A stretch of DNA of 64,000 nt from Paenirhizobium cremeum (GCF_022884085.1 NZ_JAGGCS010000014.1:32804-96803), one strand, 5' to 3'. Positions 26,490 to 35,216 are shown, counted from the stretch's first letter. Notes: generated by a model not told the origin, from the letters alone. Translations and numbers: made by a program.

Positions 26490-27236
26490 TTTGCGCCAGG
26501 CTGCCGGTCACGACAGGTGCAAGGAGCTCGACACCCGCCGTCTTTCCGTTTGCCTCGCGACAACCAGGCCCCTCATGCAACCACACGTCACCTACCGTTC
26601 TTCGTTTATTTATTTATACGAATACTCTAATTAAATCTTAGATTTTCTTTTTTCGGCCGGCTGTCGCGGAAAATGACTGTTTCAAGACGGCACAGAAAAG
26701 CGACAATAATGCATAAAAAATCGGGTCATCTGGCCAAAACCACGGCGAAGTATGACATCAGGCCGTTTCCAGACCCGAAAAAACATGATATCGAGTCCAA
26801 TATTCCCTAATTCGATAGGGGTATGCAGCAGGTTTATTTTCGTCTTTATTCAACTACAAGATTTCGCGCGCCGTTCAAAAAAATCCATTGCGAAGAAAAC
26901 GAAAAATTAATAACCCTTCGCGAGTCAATTGGTGCGTCCACGAGCTCGGCGGGACTGCGTACTACCAGCGGTAACAATTTCGGCTGAGCATTGTCCTTGT
27001 ATGGGAACGCAGGATGTAACCTATGCGCGAAGCATGTACTTGTATTTCCGTAAAATATAAGTAACAGATAATACTTGATATAGTCTCGAGCGGGGATCCG
27101 CCTTCTGAGGGCTGGCTCTGCGCGGGATAAATACAGAAAAGCATGAGCAATACGCCGGCTTTCCGGCATCACAGACAATATTGAGACTAACCCGAGAGCA
27201 TTTACGCTTCCATCGGCTTTCGACTTGGGGACCGCC
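26490..27236. other. AT-rich gene-free region
   Basis: About 750 bases with no supported gene. From about 26590 the base composition drops sharply from the GC-rich flanks: runs such as TTTATTTATTTATACGAATACTC and TTAAATCTTAGATTTTC lie at 26603-26650, with more AT-rich stretches to about 27080. Open frames on the minus strand here (for instance 26846-27259) have no motif, no ribosome site and unusual codon use. The stretch may be a long regulatory region for the PAS-like gene, a site for an AT-binding silencer such as MucR, or hold a small RNA; none of these is shown by sequence alone. Confidence 0.5.
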
Positions 27237-27683
27237 TTGTTTAAGATCGCCAGAGCCAATTCTGCCCAGCCCTATTCCCACGCCTTTGCCGAGGCCGAGG
27301 AGAATGATACTTTAGTCTTGTCCCAATTCACCGTGTCGGAAGCATGGGAAGGCGATCTGTCGAACGGCGTCATCAAGCTTGGCGCGCGCGCAACCTTGCT
27401 GCACGGCCTCGATGGGCCCGAATGCGGTTTACTCAGCATGATGCGCTGCTACGAGGCGCATGACCGCGCCCATATCCTCGAACTGTTCGAGCAGGCGGCT
27501 ACCTCGTCCTCGCGCTTCTGTTACTCGACGACGATCGTGCATGCGGACGGCCATCGGCAACCGGTATTCTGCATTGGCGAGTCGGCGGGGTTGGAAGAAC
27601 CGAGCGCGGGCAACATGCTCGGGCTGTTCGTGTTTCCGCGATTCAAGCTGGCGCCGGGGGCGCATCTGCGCAGCTACGGCTGA
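27237..27683 (+). CDS. Small single-domain PAS-like protein
   Basis: About 148 residues. The core pattern (SEAWEGDLSNGVIKLG, then MMRCYEAHDRAHILELFEQA, then YSTTIVHADGHRQPVFCIGE) follows the PAS_3 fold rhythm: W-x-x-D, H-x-x-DR, and a strand pair ending in DGxxR/QP. No output domain is attached, so it may sense or dock onto a partner. Start is uncertain: TTG at 27237 has GGGGA five bases upstream; TTG at 27225 is in frame but lacks a site. It sits alone after the AT-rich region and has its own terminator. Confidence 0.65.
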   Translation: MFKIARANSAQPYSHAFAEAEENDTLVLSQFTVSEAWEGDLSNGVIKLGARATLLHGLDGPECGLLSMMRCYEAHDRAHILELFEQAATSSSRFCYSTTIVHADGHRQPVFCIGESAGLEEPSAGNMLGLFVFPRFKLAPGAHLRSYG

Positions 27684-27709
27684 TCCTTCTTAACGGGCAC
27701 CAAGCCGAA

Positions 27710-27739
27710 GAAGCGGCCGTCCCGGCCGCTTCCGTTTTT
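27710..27739 (+). terminator. Intrinsic terminator after the PAS-like gene
   Basis: GAAGCGGCCG (27710-27719) pairs perfectly with CGGCCGCTTC (27723-27732) around a TCC loop, followed by CGTTTTT. The T-run is on the plus strand only, so it serves the rightward gene, 26 bases after its stop. Confidence 0.9.
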
Positions 27740-27753
27740 CCGGAAACCGCGTC

Positions 27754-28461
27754 TCAGGGGCGCGGCGGAATGTTAAGGCCCTTCTGGCTGGCGGGGCGGC
27801 TTTCGGCCCGCGTCATCCAATCCATGACCTTGGGATAGTTTTCCAGACCGATCACATCGGCGGCTTCGTAGCCGACCTTCAGGCCGCGCACCCACGGGAA
27901 GGTGGCGATGTCGGCTATGGTGTACTCGTCGCCCGCCAGCCACGGACGGGTGGCGAGTTCGCCTTCCAGAACGCCCAGCAGACGGCGGGTCTCGTCACGG
28001 TAGCGTTCCGTCGGATAGGGATTGTTGGCGACCTTATCGGCGGCATATTTGTAGAAATGGCCGAACTGGCCGAACATCGGGCCGACGCCGCCCATCTGGA
28101 ACATCAGCCATTGCAGCGCCGCATAGCGGCCCGCGCCTTCCTTCGGCAGCAGCCTGCCGGTCTTTTCCGCCAGATAGATCAGGATCGCGCCCGATTCGAA
28201 GACGCCGATGGGCCTGCCGTCCGGCCCGTTCGGATCGAGGATTGCCGGAATGCGTCCGTTGGGGTTCAGGGAAACGAATTCCGGGGACTTCTGCTCGTTG
28301 GTGGAAAACGAAACGAGATGCGCCTCGTAAGGCAGACCGAGTTCCTCCAGCGCGATCGAAACCTTCACGCCATTCGGTGTCGGCAGGGAGTAAAGCTGGA
28401 TAACGGAGGGGTCCTTGGCAGGCCATTTCTTGGTGATGGGAAAGCTGGAGAGATCAGCCAT
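27754..28461 (-). CDS. Glutathione S-transferase (YghU/YfcG, Nu-class type)
   Basis: 235 residues. The N-terminal thioredoxin-like domain has QLYSLPTPNGVKVSIALEE, the Nu-class signature in which Thr and Asn replace the usual catalytic Ser/Tyr, and NPNGRIPAI and ESGAILIYLAE for glutathione binding. The helical C-domain contains WLAGDEYTIADIATFPW. Nu-class enzymes show disulfide-reductase and peroxidase activity on glutathione disulfides and organic peroxides. Start ATG 28461 has AAAGGAG at ideal spacing. Divergent from the DoxX gene with 168 bases between starts. Confidence 0.92.
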   Translation of the reverse strand: MADLSSFPITKKWPAKDPSVIQLYSLPTPNGVKVSIALEELGLPYEAHLVSFSTNEQKSPEFVSLNPNGRIPAILDPNGPDGRPIGVFESGAILIYLAEKTGRLLPKEGAGRYAALQWLMFQMGGVGPMFGQFGHFYKYAADKVANNPYPTERYRDETRRLLGVLEGELATRPWLAGDEYTIADIATFPWVRGLKVGYEAADVIGLENYPKVMDWMTRAESRPASQKGLNIPPRP

Positions 28462-28629
28462 CGTTTTCTCCTTTGGGGGCGACGAGCGAGGCATCGTTCT
28501 CAATTATCGAACGATTAGTCAAGCATCGTCCAACTATGCGGGACAATCGAAAAAGGGCATTAAAAGCGGGAAAGTTTTAACGCCTTGCCGGTCTGCGGAG
28601 CCCGGCCTCACGATACATAGGAGCTTCCG

Positions 28630-29073
28630 ATGTCCAATAGCAACAATGCGATCATCCTGATCGCCCGCATCCTTCTTTCCTTCATGTTCATCTATGCCGG
28701 CTTCGGCAAGCTGACCGACCCGAGCGGCACCGCCGGCATGATTACCGGCGCTGGCCTGCCGGCCGCCACCGCGCTTGCCTATCTCGCAGGGCTGTTCGAA
28801 CTGGTCACCGGCCTCGCCGTCCTCGTCGGCTTCCAGACCCGGATCGTCGGCTGGGCGCTCGCCCTCTTCTGCGTGTTCACCGGTCTTGTCTTCCACAGCG
28901 GTACCGTCGCCATCGAAGGCTGGCCGGAAGGCGCACTCGGCTGGATCAATGCGCTGAACGGCATCATGCTGATGAAGAATTTCACGCTTGCCGGCGCCTA
29001 CATCCTGCTCGCCACCTACGGCCCGGGCGCATACTCGCTCGACGCACGCCGCGGCGTTCTCGCTACGGCCTGA
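28630..29073 (+). CDS. DoxX family membrane protein
   Basis: 147 residues with four hydrophobic segments and the DoxX pattern LIARILLSFMFIYAGFGKL near the N-terminus, followed by LAGLFELVTGLAVLVGF. The family (DoxX/YphA/YqjF) covers integral membrane proteins linked to redox and thiol-stress functions; the exact role is unknown. AGGAG lies before the ATG and a strong terminator follows, so it is a single-gene unit. The divergent GST suggests shared control under oxidative stress, an inference from position. Confidence 0.88.
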   Translation: MSNSNNAIILIARILLSFMFIYAGFGKLTDPSGTAGMITGAGLPAATALAYLAGLFELVTGLAVLVGFQTRIVGWALALFCVFTGLVFHSGTVAIEGWPEGALGWINALNGIMLMKNFTLAGAYILLATYGPGAYSLDARRGVLATA

Positions 29074-29099
29074 CAGTTCCCTGCTCCCAAGCAACAGAG

Positions 29100-29130
29100 A
29101 GCCCGGCGGACCGTTCCGCCGGGCTTTTTG
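29100..29130 (+). terminator. Intrinsic terminator after doxX
   Basis: AGCCCGGCGGA (29100-29110) pairs with TCCGCCGGGCT (29115-29125) around CCGT, then TTTTG. It closes the doxX unit and lies 22 bases before the stop of the convergent methyltransferase gene. Confidence 0.92.
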
Positions 29131-29151
29131 TTTTCCGACCAAACAATGAAA

Positions 29152-29751
29152 TCAGATCCCGCGGGCAAGCCAGACGGTGGCGCCTCCGCATTCGGGATCT
29201 TCCACCGTATGGGCGAGCACTTCGAAGCCGTTTTCCGCAAGGAGACAACGGTATTCCTCCGGAGAATGGCTCGCGTGATAAAGCGGTTCGCCTTCCAGGT
29301 CTCCCATCGCCACCCCCTCCGACGGTCCCGATGTGAACATCAGCACGGTCCCTTCAACAGCATGGGCAGCGAAGCGCGGAAACATGGCGCGCTGCGCATC
29401 GGGCGTCAGGTGAAAGAAGCTGTGCCAGGCCAGAATGCCATCGAAGGTTCGGCCAAGCGAGAGTTCACGCATATCGGCCCTCTGCCAATCGCCCGATGGC
29501 AGCCGCTCGCGGCAGAGATCAATCAGCGTCGGCGAGGCGTCGATGCCGGTCACCTTCATTCCCCGCGCCAGCAGCGCGGCTGCGATGGGATCACCGGAAC
29601 CGCAGCCGAGGTCCAGCACGCCGGAGCCTTGCGCCAGTTTCCCGGCGAAACGGTCGATCCAGGCGTGTTCGAACAGACGTTTCGAACGCAGGCGGTCAAA
29701 GGCATGCGCGTGACGCTCGTAGAGGCCGACGATCCGGTCCGCCTCGCTCAT
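29152..29751 (-). CDS. SAM-dependent methyltransferase (class I)
   Basis: 199 residues. Motif I VLDLGCGSGDPIAA, motif II GIDASPTLIDLC, and motif IV-like FDGILAWHSFFHL are clear. It resembles small-molecule methyltransferases of the Methyltransf_11/25 type; substrate unknown. The ATG at 29751 is seven bases after the hisG stop (TGAGACGCCG between), so it is translated from the his transcript; upstream in-frame codons overlap hisG and are not family-like. Confidence 0.87.
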   Translation of the reverse strand: MSEADRIVGLYERHAHAFDRLRSKRLFEHAWIDRFAGKLAQGSGVLDLGCGSGDPIAAALLARGMKVTGIDASPTLIDLCRERLPSGDWQRADMRELSLGRTFDGILAWHSFFHLTPDAQRAMFPRFAAHAVEGTVLMFTSGPSEGVAMGDLEGEPLYHASHSPEEYRCLLAENGFEVLAHTVEDPECGGATVWLARGI

Positions 29752-29758
29752 CGGCGTC

Positions 29759-30454
29759 TCACAGGGCGGCCTGGACGGCCGCGACGATCTCGGCCACCCG
29801 GGCATTGCCCTCGTGTTCCGGCTTGCGCGCACGCACGAGGCAGGCCTCCGAACGCAGGATCACGCCGTCTGAAAGGATCTTCAGGTGGTTGGCGCGCAGC
29901 GTCGATCCGGTCGAGGTGATGTCGACGATGATATCCGCCTGCCCGGCAGCCGGGGCGCCTTCCGTGGCGCCAAGGCTTTCGACGATGCGGTAGAGCTGGA
30001 TGCCGTGGCTTCCGGAGAAGAACTGCTGGGTGAGGCGCCAGTATTTCGTGGCGATCGCCAGACGCCGGCCATGACGGCTGCGGAAATCGGCGGCGACATC
30101 GCCGAGGTCGGCCATGGTGTCGACATCGAGCCAGATTTCCGGCACGGCGACGACGACATCGGCGTGGCCGAAGCCGAGACGGGCGGAGATTTCGACGCGC
30201 TTGTCGGCCTCCGCCAGCCCTTCCCGGATCAGATCCTCGCCGGTAACGCCAAAATCGACGGTTCCCGCGCCGATCTCACGGGCAATCTCTGAGGCAGAGA
30301 GGAAGGCGATCTCGATGTCGTCTACACCTTCGATCCGCCCGCGATAGGAGCGATCGTTGCCGACGGCGACGATCTTCAGCCCGGCGCGTTCGAGGACGGC
30401 AGAGGCATCCTCCTTCATCCGGCCCTTGGAGGGCAATCCGATGGTAATCGTCAT
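29759..30454 (-). CDS. hisG: ATP phosphoribosyltransferase, short form
   Basis: 231 residues; first step of histidine synthesis, joining ATP and PRPP. Family motifs: GLPSKGRMKEDA, EIAFLSASEIAREIGAG, DFGVTGEDLI and DIIVDITSTGSTLRAN, the PRPP-binding signature. It lacks the C-terminal regulatory domain of long HisG, so it needs HisZ, encoded just upstream with a 4-base ATGA overlap (30451-30454). Confidence 0.97.
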   Translation of the reverse strand: MTITIGLPSKGRMKEDASAVLERAGLKIVAVGNDRSYRGRIEGVDDIEIAFLSASEIAREIGAGTVDFGVTGEDLIREGLAEADKRVEISARLGFGHADVVVAVPEIWLDVDTMADLGDVAADFRSRHGRRLAIATKYWRLTQQFFSGSHGIQLYRIVESLGATEGAPAAGQADIIVDITSTGSTLRANHLKILSDGVILRSEACLVRARKPEHEGNARVAEIVAAVQAAL

Positions 30455-31572
30455 GAACGTTTTCCTTCCGCCTCGATCCGGTCGAGCCAGAGCGAAAAGC
30501 CGACCGCCGGAATGCGGCTTTCGGCACCGAGCAGGGTCAGGAGACGGTCGAAGCGGCCACCGCCGGCAAGCACAGCCGGATGGCCCTTCACCGCGACTTC
30601 GAAGACGAGGCCGGTGTAATAGTCGAGAGGGCGACCGAAGGCCGCGCGATAGGTGATGCGGGCAAGATCGAGCCCGGCATTGGCAAGGGCCGCAACCCGC
30701 TCGTCGAAGCGGGAGACGGCGGCGCCGAGCTTCAGGCCGGCCGCATCGGCAAAGCCCGCGAGTGCCGAAGTCGCATCCGGCAGCGGCAGTTCCAGGGACA
30801 GAAACTCCCGCAGCAGAATGAGAGCCGCGCCGTCAAGCCGCGTTTGCGCCAGTTCCTGCTTTTCCTTAAGGCGTCTTGCGATTTCCACCGGCGAGCGGCT
30901 GGCATTTGTGGAATAGCCGGTCGCCTGCATGGTCTCATCGATATGGGCGACCAGTGCCGCATCGTCACCGGAAGCGAGCAGGTCCGCCACCATCGGGTTC
31001 AGGCCTTCGACGGGGTTGGGACTGCCGAGCCGCTTTAACAACTGCTCGATCTGATCAGCATTGCCGAAAGCCTGAATGAGGCGCTTCTGCCAGCCCGCCG
31101 GGAGGCCGAGCGCCTTGACCACGGCTTCGAATACAGCCTGGTCTCCCAGCGTCACGGCAAGCGTCCGGCCGGGCAGCAGGCGCGCGAGAATGGCGTAGGC
31201 ATCGCCGATGGCGCGGGCGTCGGCCGCCGCGACACCGGTATCGCCGAGATCCTCGATGCCGGCCTGATAAAATTCGTTGGCTCCGTCGCGGCGCTGGCGG
31301 AAGACCTCGCCGAGATAGGCATAACGCTTCGGCGTGCCGGTCGCGGTCTCGATGTGGCGCAGGCAGACCGGAATGGTGAATTCGGGGCGCAGGCACAGGC
31401 TCTCGCCGCGCTCGTTCTCCGTCATGAAGATGCGGCGGCGCAGATCCTCGCCCGCCATGTCAAGGAAAGGCTCGGCCGGCTGGATCACGGGCGTATCGAC
31501 CCGGACGGTGGAGCGCGCCGAAAATTCCTCAAGAATGGCGCCGGCGAAATCCGGCATGTTGATCAGGGGCAT
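30451..31572 (-). CDS. hisZ: ATP phosphoribosyltransferase regulatory subunit HisZ
   Basis: 373 residues of a HisRS-like protein that has lost charging function and controls HisG feedback. It keeps parts of the class II core (CLRPEFTIPVCLRH, FRQRRDGANEFYQAG, ITYRAAFGRPLDYYTGLVFEV) but is shorter than HisRS and lacks the anticodon-binding domain. Start ATG 31572 (MPLINMPDF) follows GGAAAGAG; upstream in-frame sequence runs into an intergenic repeat. Order hisS-hisZ-hisG suggests one operon. Confidence 0.95.
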   Translation of the reverse strand: MPLINMPDFAGAILEEFSARSTVRVDTPVIQPAEPFLDMAGEDLRRRIFMTENERGESLCLRPEFTIPVCLRHIETATGTPKRYAYLGEVFRQRRDGANEFYQAGIEDLGDTGVAAADARAIGDAYAILARLLPGRTLAVTLGDQAVFEAVVKALGLPAGWQKRLIQAFGNADQIEQLLKRLGSPNPVEGLNPMVADLLASGDDAALVAHIDETMQATGYSTNASRSPVEIARRLKEKQELAQTRLDGAALILLREFLSLELPLPDATSALAGFADAAGLKLGAAVSRFDERVAALANAGLDLARITYRAAFGRPLDYYTGLVFEVAVKGHPAVLAGGGRFDRLLTLLGAESRIPAVGFSLWLDRIEAEGKRS

Positions 31573-31597
31573 GGATAAGCTCTTTCCGCGGAGACGG

Positions 31598-31645
31598 CAT
31601 ACCCCCTCTGGCCTGCCGGCCATCTCCCCCACAAGGGGGGAGAGG
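31598..31645. repeat. Rhizobiales palindromic intergenic repeat (RIME-like)
   Basis: CCCCTCTGGCCTGCCGGCC followed by ATCTCCCCCACAAGGGGGGAGAG. The arms CTCCCCC and GGGGGAG form a tight hairpin, and GGCCTGCCGGCC is a second. This pattern recurs in intergenic regions of Rhizobium, Sinorhizobium and Agrobacterium. It lies between hisS and hisZ. Confidence 0.7.
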
Positions 31646-31761
31646 ATTCGCCGCGCGCGCTTATACCAATGGCAATGCGAGCGCCCGATAAAGCTTGCCC
31701 CGTTTTTTGATGCAGAGAACTGCAGACTGACAAAACGGTACGCATCGGGGACGGCAAACAC

Positions 31762-31806
31762 CGACCTGCCCCCTCCCCCTTGTGGGGAGGGTTGGGGAGG
31801 GGAAAG
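31762..31806. repeat. Second palindromic intergenic repeat between hisS and hisZ
   Basis: CGACCTGCCCCCTCCCCC-TTGT-GGGGAGGGTTGGGGAGGGG. CCCTCCCC and GGGGAGGG pair around CTTGT. It resembles the element at 31598-31645 in reverse order, with about 115 bases between them, so the two may be the ends of one mosaic repeat. Confidence 0.65.
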
Positions 31807-31815
31807 TCCACAAAC

Positions 31816-33342
31816 TCAGACATCGGCCTGCTTTGCCCGACGACGGTCTTCCGCCTGGGCTGCGAGGATTTCGAGTACCTTCGCGACCAGTTCGCCTTCC
31901 GGTACCACGACCTGGGCGACGCGGGCCTCGCGCCATTCGGCGTTGTCGGCGATCTCGCCCGAGAGGCGCTTGCCCTCGATCAGGTCCTTGATCTGCACGA
32001 CGCCCTCGGCGCGCTCGTCGCCGCCCTGAATGATGGCGACGGGCGAACCGCGACGGTCGGCGTATTTCAGCTGGTTGCCGAACTTCTTCCAGTTGCCCTG
32101 ATACATCTCGGCGCGGATGCCGGCTTGGCGTAGCTGCTGCGTGAAGCGCTGGTAGCGGCCCATGCTCTCGACGTCGCCGTCCATGACGGTCACCAGAACC
32201 GGCGCGATCACGTCGGCCTGACCGAGCTTGCCGAGGTTCTTCAAAGCCGTCATCAGGCGCGAGACGCCGATCGAAAAGCCGGTGGCCGGCACCGGCTGGC
32301 CCATGAAGCGCGACACGAGACCGTCGTAACGCCCGCCGCCGCCGACCGAGCCGAAGACGACCTTTTCGCCCTTTTCGTTGGTCACGTCGAAGGTGAGCTC
32401 GGCTTCGTAAACGGGGCCAGTGTAGTATTCGAGGCCGCGGACGACGGAGGGGTCGATCTTGATGCGATCCGGACCATAGCCCGCGCCCAGAACGAGGCTG
32501 CGGATGGTGTTGAGTTCGTCGACGCCCTCGGTGCCCTTTTCGGTGCCCGCGACGAGTTCGGCCAGATGCACGGCGCTCTCGGCGTAATCGGTGATGCCGA
32601 CGAAGAACAGCACCTTGCGGATCTGCTCGGCATTGAGCCCCGCGCCCTTGGTGAAGTCGCCGGACTCGTCCTTGCGGCCTTCGCCGAGCAGGAGCTTCAC
32701 ACCTTCGGTGCCGAACTTGTCCAGCTTGTCGATGGCGCGCAGAACCGACAGGCGGCGGGCAGCGTTTTCGTCACCGCCAACACCGATCGCTTCCATCACA
32801 CCGTCGAGAACCTTGCGGTTGTTGACACGGATCACGTAGTCGCCGCGCTTGATGCCGAGGGCTTCCAGCGTGTCAGCCATCATCATGCACATTTCGGCAT
32901 CGGCCTGAACGCCCGGCGCACCGACCGAGTCCGCGTCGAACTGCATGAACTGGCGGAAGCGGCCCGGGCCGGGCTTTTCGTTGCGGAACACGTAGCCGGC
33001 GCGGTAGGTCCGGTAGGGAAGCTGGATCTCGTTGAAATTTTCCGCGACATGGCGGGCCAAAGGCGCGGTCAGATCGTAGCGCAGCGACATCCACTGTTCG
33101 TCGTCGTCCTGCAGCGAGAAGACGCCTTCGTTCGGGCGGTCGGCATCCGGCAGGAATTTGCCGAGCGCATCCGTGTATTCGAAAAGCGGAGTTTCCACCG
33201 GATCGAAACCATAGCGTTCATAGACTTCGCGGATCTTCGCGGTCATCTCGTTGACGGCGCGGATATCGGCGGCCTCGCGATCCACAAAACCGCGCGGCAG
33301 GCGGGCTTTGAGTTTCTGCGGTTTCTTGGACTTGTCGCTCAT
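31816..33342 (-). CDS. hisS: Histidyl-tRNA synthetase, alphaproteobacterial type
   Basis: 508 residues. Class II motifs: motif 2 YRAGYVFRNEKPGPGRFRQFMQFDADSVG, motif 3 near FSIGVSRLM, the HisA motif RGLEYYTGPVYEAEL, and a C-terminal anticodon domain. Motif 2 is the divergent alphaproteobacterial form, unlike the usual bacterial FRHERPQKGRYRQF. In this group HisRS is known to accept tRNA-His that lacks the otherwise universal G-1. Ribosome site before the ATG is weak. The hisZ gene follows after a repeat-bearing gap of 243 bases. Confidence 0.96.
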   Translation of the reverse strand: MSDKSKKPQKLKARLPRGFVDREAADIRAVNEMTAKIREVYERYGFDPVETPLFEYTDALGKFLPDADRPNEGVFSLQDDDEQWMSLRYDLTAPLARHVAENFNEIQLPYRTYRAGYVFRNEKPGPGRFRQFMQFDADSVGAPGVQADAEMCMMMADTLEALGIKRGDYVIRVNNRKVLDGVMEAIGVGGDENAARRLSVLRAIDKLDKFGTEGVKLLLGEGRKDESGDFTKGAGLNAEQIRKVLFFVGITDYAESAVHLAELVAGTEKGTEGVDELNTIRSLVLGAGYGPDRIKIDPSVVRGLEYYTGPVYEAELTFDVTNEKGEKVVFGSVGGGGRYDGLVSRFMGQPVPATGFSIGVSRLMTALKNLGKLGQADVIAPVLVTVMDGDVESMGRYQRFTQQLRQAGIRAEMYQGNWKKFGNQLKYADRRGSPVAIIQGGDERAEGVVQIKDLIEGKRLSGEIADNAEWREARVAQVVVPEGELVAKVLEILAAQAEDRRRAKQADV

Positions 33343-33521
33343 GGTGGGAACCGGGATTTCTTGTGTTTTCAGGTTGCCGGTGTCTTAGAGGATCAAGGTT
33401 TGGGCGGCAAGTATATTGATCGCCTGCCTACGGTCTTCCTGCTTGTCGCGCTTGCGTTTTTTGCCCTTCTGCGGCTAGTTCGGCAGCGAATGAAGCATGC
33501 CGAAGGATGCAAGGAGAGCCG

Positions 33522-33965
33522 ATGATCGAAATCGTGGAATTGCCGGAACTCGTCTGCATCGGCTACGAGATCGAGGCAGACTGGCAGGACCTGGCCGTTC
33601 TCATGCCCGAGCTATGGCAAAGGCTATTCGCTGCCGATACCGGCGCGACGTCGTTTCTCGAGGTATCGAGCGAACCGGCGGCGGGCCGTTTCCGGGAATT
33701 GGTGGGATTTCTTGCGGCAGGATCGACCGAGATACCCGACGGCATGACGAAGCTCGTTCTGCCCGCAGGGCGCTATCTGCGCCTCAACCATGAAGGACCG
33801 CTATCGGACATCGCCTCGGGTGTCCGGCGCCTCTACAACCATGCGGCAGCGGCCAGGCTGAAGACGGGCGATCTGAAGATCGACTTCGGCTACACGCCCG
33901 GCCTCACCGATACCCGCCACGAACTCCATGTCGCGCTGGAACCGCAGCCGCTTCTGCTCGGCTGA
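33522..33965 (+). CDS. GyrI-like / AraC effector-binding domain protein
   Basis: 147 residues. The pattern VELPELVCIGYEIEADWQD, then LWQRLFA, and LPAGRYLRLNHEGPLSDIASGVRRLYNH follows the GyrI-like small-molecule-binding domain (SHS2 pair), also found at the end of AraC-type regulators and in the SbmC/GyrI toxin-countering protein. No DNA-binding part is attached. AAGGAGAG lies directly before the ATG. It shares direction with the next gene 26 bases downstream. Ligand unknown. Confidence 0.8.
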   Translation: MIEIVELPELVCIGYEIEADWQDLAVLMPELWQRLFAADTGATSFLEVSSEPAAGRFRELVGFLAAGSTEIPDGMTKLVLPAGRYLRLNHEGPLSDIASGVRRLYNHAAAARLKTGDLKIDFGYTPGLTDTRHELHVALEPQPLLLG

Positions 33966-33991
33966 GGCGAGGCCATGGAGACCACCCGGCG

Positions 33992-34744
33992 ATGATCCTC
34001 GAAGCCCTGAACTATGCCGCCACTTGGCTGCTGACCACGCCGGCCCATCGCAAGGCGATCCGCTATTCGGTCAATCTGTGGTCGCGGGCGGGACGCTGTG
34101 CCGCGGCCTGGCGGGAGCATGAGGAAAACAGCAAGGCGGCCATCGTCGAGGCCATCGGTTCGCTCAACCAACGGCGCACCGCCGTCGTGCTCGGCTCCGG
34201 CCTGCTGCGCGACGTGCCGATCCTCGAACTTTCGCGCGCATTCGATGCCGTGGTGCTGGTCGATCTCGTGCATCTCGCCAGCGTCCGCGGCTGGCTGACG
34301 CTCAAGGGCCTGAAGAATGTGCGGCTGATCGAGCGCGATCTTTCCGGCTACGACACGCTCAAGGCGGGACAGGAACCCGAACCGCTCGCCTTTCTCAGGC
34401 AGGTGCCGTTCCTCGATTTCGTCGTCTCGGCCAATCTCCTGTCGCAGATCGGCACCGGCGCGACGAAGCGGCTGGAACTGGAGCGGCCGGGATCGATGCC
34501 GGAGGACACGCTGCCCCGGCTGATCCGGGCCCATCTCGATGGTCTCGCCGGTCTGACCTGCAAGAGCCTTCTCGTCACCGACATTTCCTATGCGGTGATC
34601 GACCGGGCCGGCAAACGGCACGAGACCTTCGACCTGCTGCATGGCGTCGACGTGCCCGCGCACCGCGCGGAATGGGAATGGCCGGTGGTGCCCGAGGGCG
34701 AGGAAAGCGGGGATTACCGCATCGTGCACAAGGTCATCGCCTGA
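33992..34744 (+). CDS. Uncharacterised protein with Rossmann/methyltransferase-like core
   Basis: 250 residues, no signal peptide. The middle reads TAVVLGSGLLRDVPILEL, then FDAVVLVDLVHLAS and LKNVRLIERDLSGYD, the order of a class I methyltransferase-like Rossmann fold (glycine loop, acidic end of the second strand), but with a looser glycine motif than true SAM enzymes. DFVVSANLLSQIG occupies the motif IV position and the C-terminus has HRAEWEWPVVP. I do not recognise a named family. Probably co-transcribed with the effector-binding protein upstream. Confidence 0.6.
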   Translation: MILEALNYAATWLLTTPAHRKAIRYSVNLWSRAGRCAAAWREHEENSKAAIVEAIGSLNQRRTAVVLGSGLLRDVPILELSRAFDAVVLVDLVHLASVRGWLTLKGLKNVRLIERDLSGYDTLKAGQEPEPLAFLRQVPFLDFVVSANLLSQIGTGATKRLELERPGSMPEDTLPRLIRAHLDGLAGLTCKSLLVTDISYAVIDRAGKRHETFDLLHGVDVPAHRAEWEWPVVPEGEESGDYRIVHKVIA

Positions 34745-34826
34745 GGATGGATGTCGTTTCGACAGACGCTGGACAGATCCAGGCAAAGGCCTTGCTTTCG
34801 ACGAAATCGCCCCTAACTTCGTTTCC

Positions 34827-35216
34827 ATGACGTTGCTGCTTCGCGCCTTTCTGCTGCTTGCCGCGCTGGCTTATGGCGCCATGCCCTTCACCGGCATGGC
34901 GATGCCCGTTGCTGCGCCGATGCAGGAGGCTGCGGCAACGGCCACACAGGCAGACGAGCCCGCCCATGTCCTGCATGGAGACATGAAGCACGGCGCAGGC
35001 AAGGCCACCCATGCCGAGGCGGCAAGCGCTGACGCCGATTGTCCGCATCCGGGCAAGACCGACCGTTCTTCCCACTGTTCCGCCTGCCTGACGCTGCCCG
35101 CCAACCTCTTCATCGCCGACGCCGGTTCGCCGGCGCGTTCCGCCGAAGCTCCTTCCCTTGTCAAGGCTTTCCGTTCGGAGCCATCGATGCCGCTCACGCC
35201 CCCTCCCCGCGGCTGA
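34827..35216 (+). CDS. Secreted His/Met-rich protein, possibly copper-linked
   Basis: 129 residues from ATG 34827. A hydrophobic signal peptide (LLLRAFLLLAALAYGAMPF) is followed by a low-complexity mature part with LHGDMKHGAGKATHAE and then DCPHPGKTDRSSHCSACL, giving clustered His, Met and Cys residues able to bind a soft metal. It precedes a DUF305 protein by 74 bases; DUF305 genes often lie in copper-response loci. Ribosome site is weak and I see no family match, so the metal role is an inference from composition and context. Confidence 0.6.
   Translation: MTLLLRAFLLLAALAYGAMPFTGMAMPVAAPMQEAAATATQADEPAHVLHGDMKHGAGKATHAEAASADADCPHPGKTDRSSHCSACLTLPANLFIADAGSPARSAEAPSLVKAFRSEPSMPLTPPPRG

Noticed and set aside
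26846..27259. Minus-strand open frame of 137 codons in the AT-rich region
   Set aside because: No ribosome site, no recognisable motif or domain, and it opens inside the start of the PAS-like gene; the frame is likely chance.
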